Positions 23,244 through 23,776 of a stretch of DNA of 23,776 bases are shown here, one piece after another. The DNA is from MADRE2 sp964397015 (lineage in GTDB: Bacteria > Desulfobacterota > Desulfobacteria > Desulfobacterales > Desulfobacteraceae). The translations under genes and the position numbers were made by a program. The notes below the pieces were generated by a model that worked only from the letters and a program-made list of their open reading frames with translations, was not told the origin of the DNA and ran no database searches. The first letter of the stretch is position 1, and each line of letters opens with the position of its first letter. The stretch is from assembly GCA_964397015.1 (NCBI GenBank), contig CAYNHL010000050.1:1-23776 (forward strand), written 5' to 3'.

Positions 23244-23776
23244 ATGTATTATGGACGAACAGTTTTTTCACAGGTTATAGATTTTATGCCACGTAAAAGT
23301 TTTAAAAGCTGCGTCAACCGATATCAAGGGGATTATCGTATCCGTTCCTTTTCTTGCTATCAGCAGTTTCTCTGTATGGCTTTTGCACAGCTTACATACC
23401 GTGAAAGCCTCCGAGATACAGTCACGTGCCTGCGTGCGATGAAAGACAAGCTTCATCATGTTGGCATCCAGGCCAAAATTTCAAAAAGTACGTTGGCGGA
23501 TGCAAACGAAAATCGAGACTGGCGTATCTATTGTGATTTTGCACAAGTCCTAATAACCAAAGCACGTAAGCTTTATGCCAATGATGATTTCGGACTGCAG
23601 CTTGAAGAGACTGTTTATGCACTGGACGCTTCAACTATTGATCTTTGCCGTTCGCTATTCCTCTGGGCAAATTTTCGAACCACCAAGAGCGGGATAAAAT
23701 TGCATACATTGCTTGATTTGAGAGGCAATATCCCGTCCTTTGTATCAATTACAGATGCCAAGGTTCATGATGTCAA
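23244..23776 (+). CDS. IS4-family transposase (DUF4372 + DDE domain), 3' end outside window
   Basis: An uninterrupted frame runs from the ATG at 23244 to the window end (177 complete codons). The N-terminal part is typical of DUF4372: G-R-T-V-F-S-Q-V-I-D-F-M-P-R-K-S-F, F-S-C-Y-Q-Q-F-L-C-M-A-F-A-Q-L-T-Y-R-E-S-L-R-D, and K-S-T-L-A-D-A-N-E-N-R-D-W-R-I. The DDE catalytic domain starts at about 123, with the first Asp likely D128 in Y-A-L-D-A-S-T-I-D-L-C, then K-L-H-T-L-L-D-L-R-G-N-I-P-S-F. The second Asp and the Glu lie beyond the window, so integrity cannot be judged, but no frameshift or stop occurs in the visible part. A strong Shine-Dalgarno is present, within a hairpin. Confidence 0.93.
   Translation, partial: MYYGRTVFSQVIDFMPRKSFKSCVNRYQGDYRIRSFSCYQQFLCMAFAQLTYRESLRDTVTCLRAMKDKLHHVGIQAKISKSTLADANENRDWRIYCDFAQVLITKARKLYANDDFGLQLEETVYALDASTIDLCRSLFLWANFRTTKSGIKLHTLLDLRGNIPSFVSITDAKVHDV

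Larger units (their letters stand above)
23102..23776 (+). mobile_element. IS4-family insertion sequence, left part (runs off window)
   Basis: The boundary is placed by eye at about 23101-23102, where the sequence changes to GTGTCCGGTTAAG, which resembles terminal repeats I associate with IS4-family elements of this transposase type. An AT-rich leader of about 140 bases follows, then the transposase gene. The right inverted repeat and the target-site duplication lie outside the window, so the exact end is uncertain by several bases. Confidence 0.7.

Noticed and set aside
1..23776. CRISPR arrays, tRNA or rRNA genes, prophage or defence islands
   Set aside because: No regularly spaced repeats, no cloverleaf-like or rRNA sequence that I recognise, and no phage or defence gene families beyond the single IS and the HsdR_N-like protein.

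Overview
The window is a chromosomal stretch from what looks like a Gram-negative, sulfate-reducing-type Desulfobacterota bacterium (probably Desulfobacterales). That rests on intermediate GC content, the gene order yybS-like/rplI/dnaB/hflX, an HsdR_N-like protein beside uvrA, the pgpA-recA-alaS order, and a stand-alone glycolate/D-lactate oxidase and LarC. Assignment to genus is not possible from the sequence alone. Most of the window is tightly packed housekeeping sequence. Accessory DNA is confined to the right-hand end.

Layout. (1) Positions 1-3962, plus strand: the tail of a DUF2232/YybS-type membrane protein, ribosomal protein L9, a strong hairpin, the replicative helicase DnaB, the ribosome-associated GTPase HflX (start overlapping the dnaB stop), and a 73-residue Cys-rich protein. 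(2) Positions 3969-6747, minus strand: dnaA followed one base later by an FAD-linked glycolate/D-lactate oxidase. (3) Positions 6748-7390: the largest gap, AT-rich with several small dyads and a tandem repeat, between divergent dnaA and pdxA. It is a candidate regulatory or origin region, though I find no perfect consensus DnaA box in it. (4) Positions 7391-11235, plus strand: pdxA and uvrA, translationally coupled. (5) An HsdR_N-like protein (minus) whose stop overlaps the uvrA stop, and a TauE/SafE-type permease (plus). (6) Positions 12681-21325, minus strand: a seven-gene run, read in the order M20 peptidase, larC, pgpA, recA, alaS, yejB, yejE, with three ATGA-type 4-base overlaps and short gaps elsewhere. 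(7) Positions 21472-22923, plus strand: cardiolipin synthase. (8) Positions 22924-23776: a repeat-like intergenic segment, then the left part of an IS4-family insertion sequence that runs off the window.

Functionally, replication initiation and fork loading (DnaA, DnaB), DNA repair and recombination (UvrA, RecA), translation (L9, AlaS, HflX) and anionic phospholipid synthesis (PgpA, Cls) dominate. No phage, CRISPR array or recognisable defence island is present. The items most worth a second look are: DnaA with a changed P-loop and a shortened DNA-recognition signature; a JAB/JAMM-like His-x-His...Asp motif in the N-terminal extension of HflX; the IS4 transposase start site masked by a hairpin; an orphan YejB/YejE permease pair inside the recA-alaS operon; and an HsdR_N protein that has lost the nuclease Glu-x-Lys.
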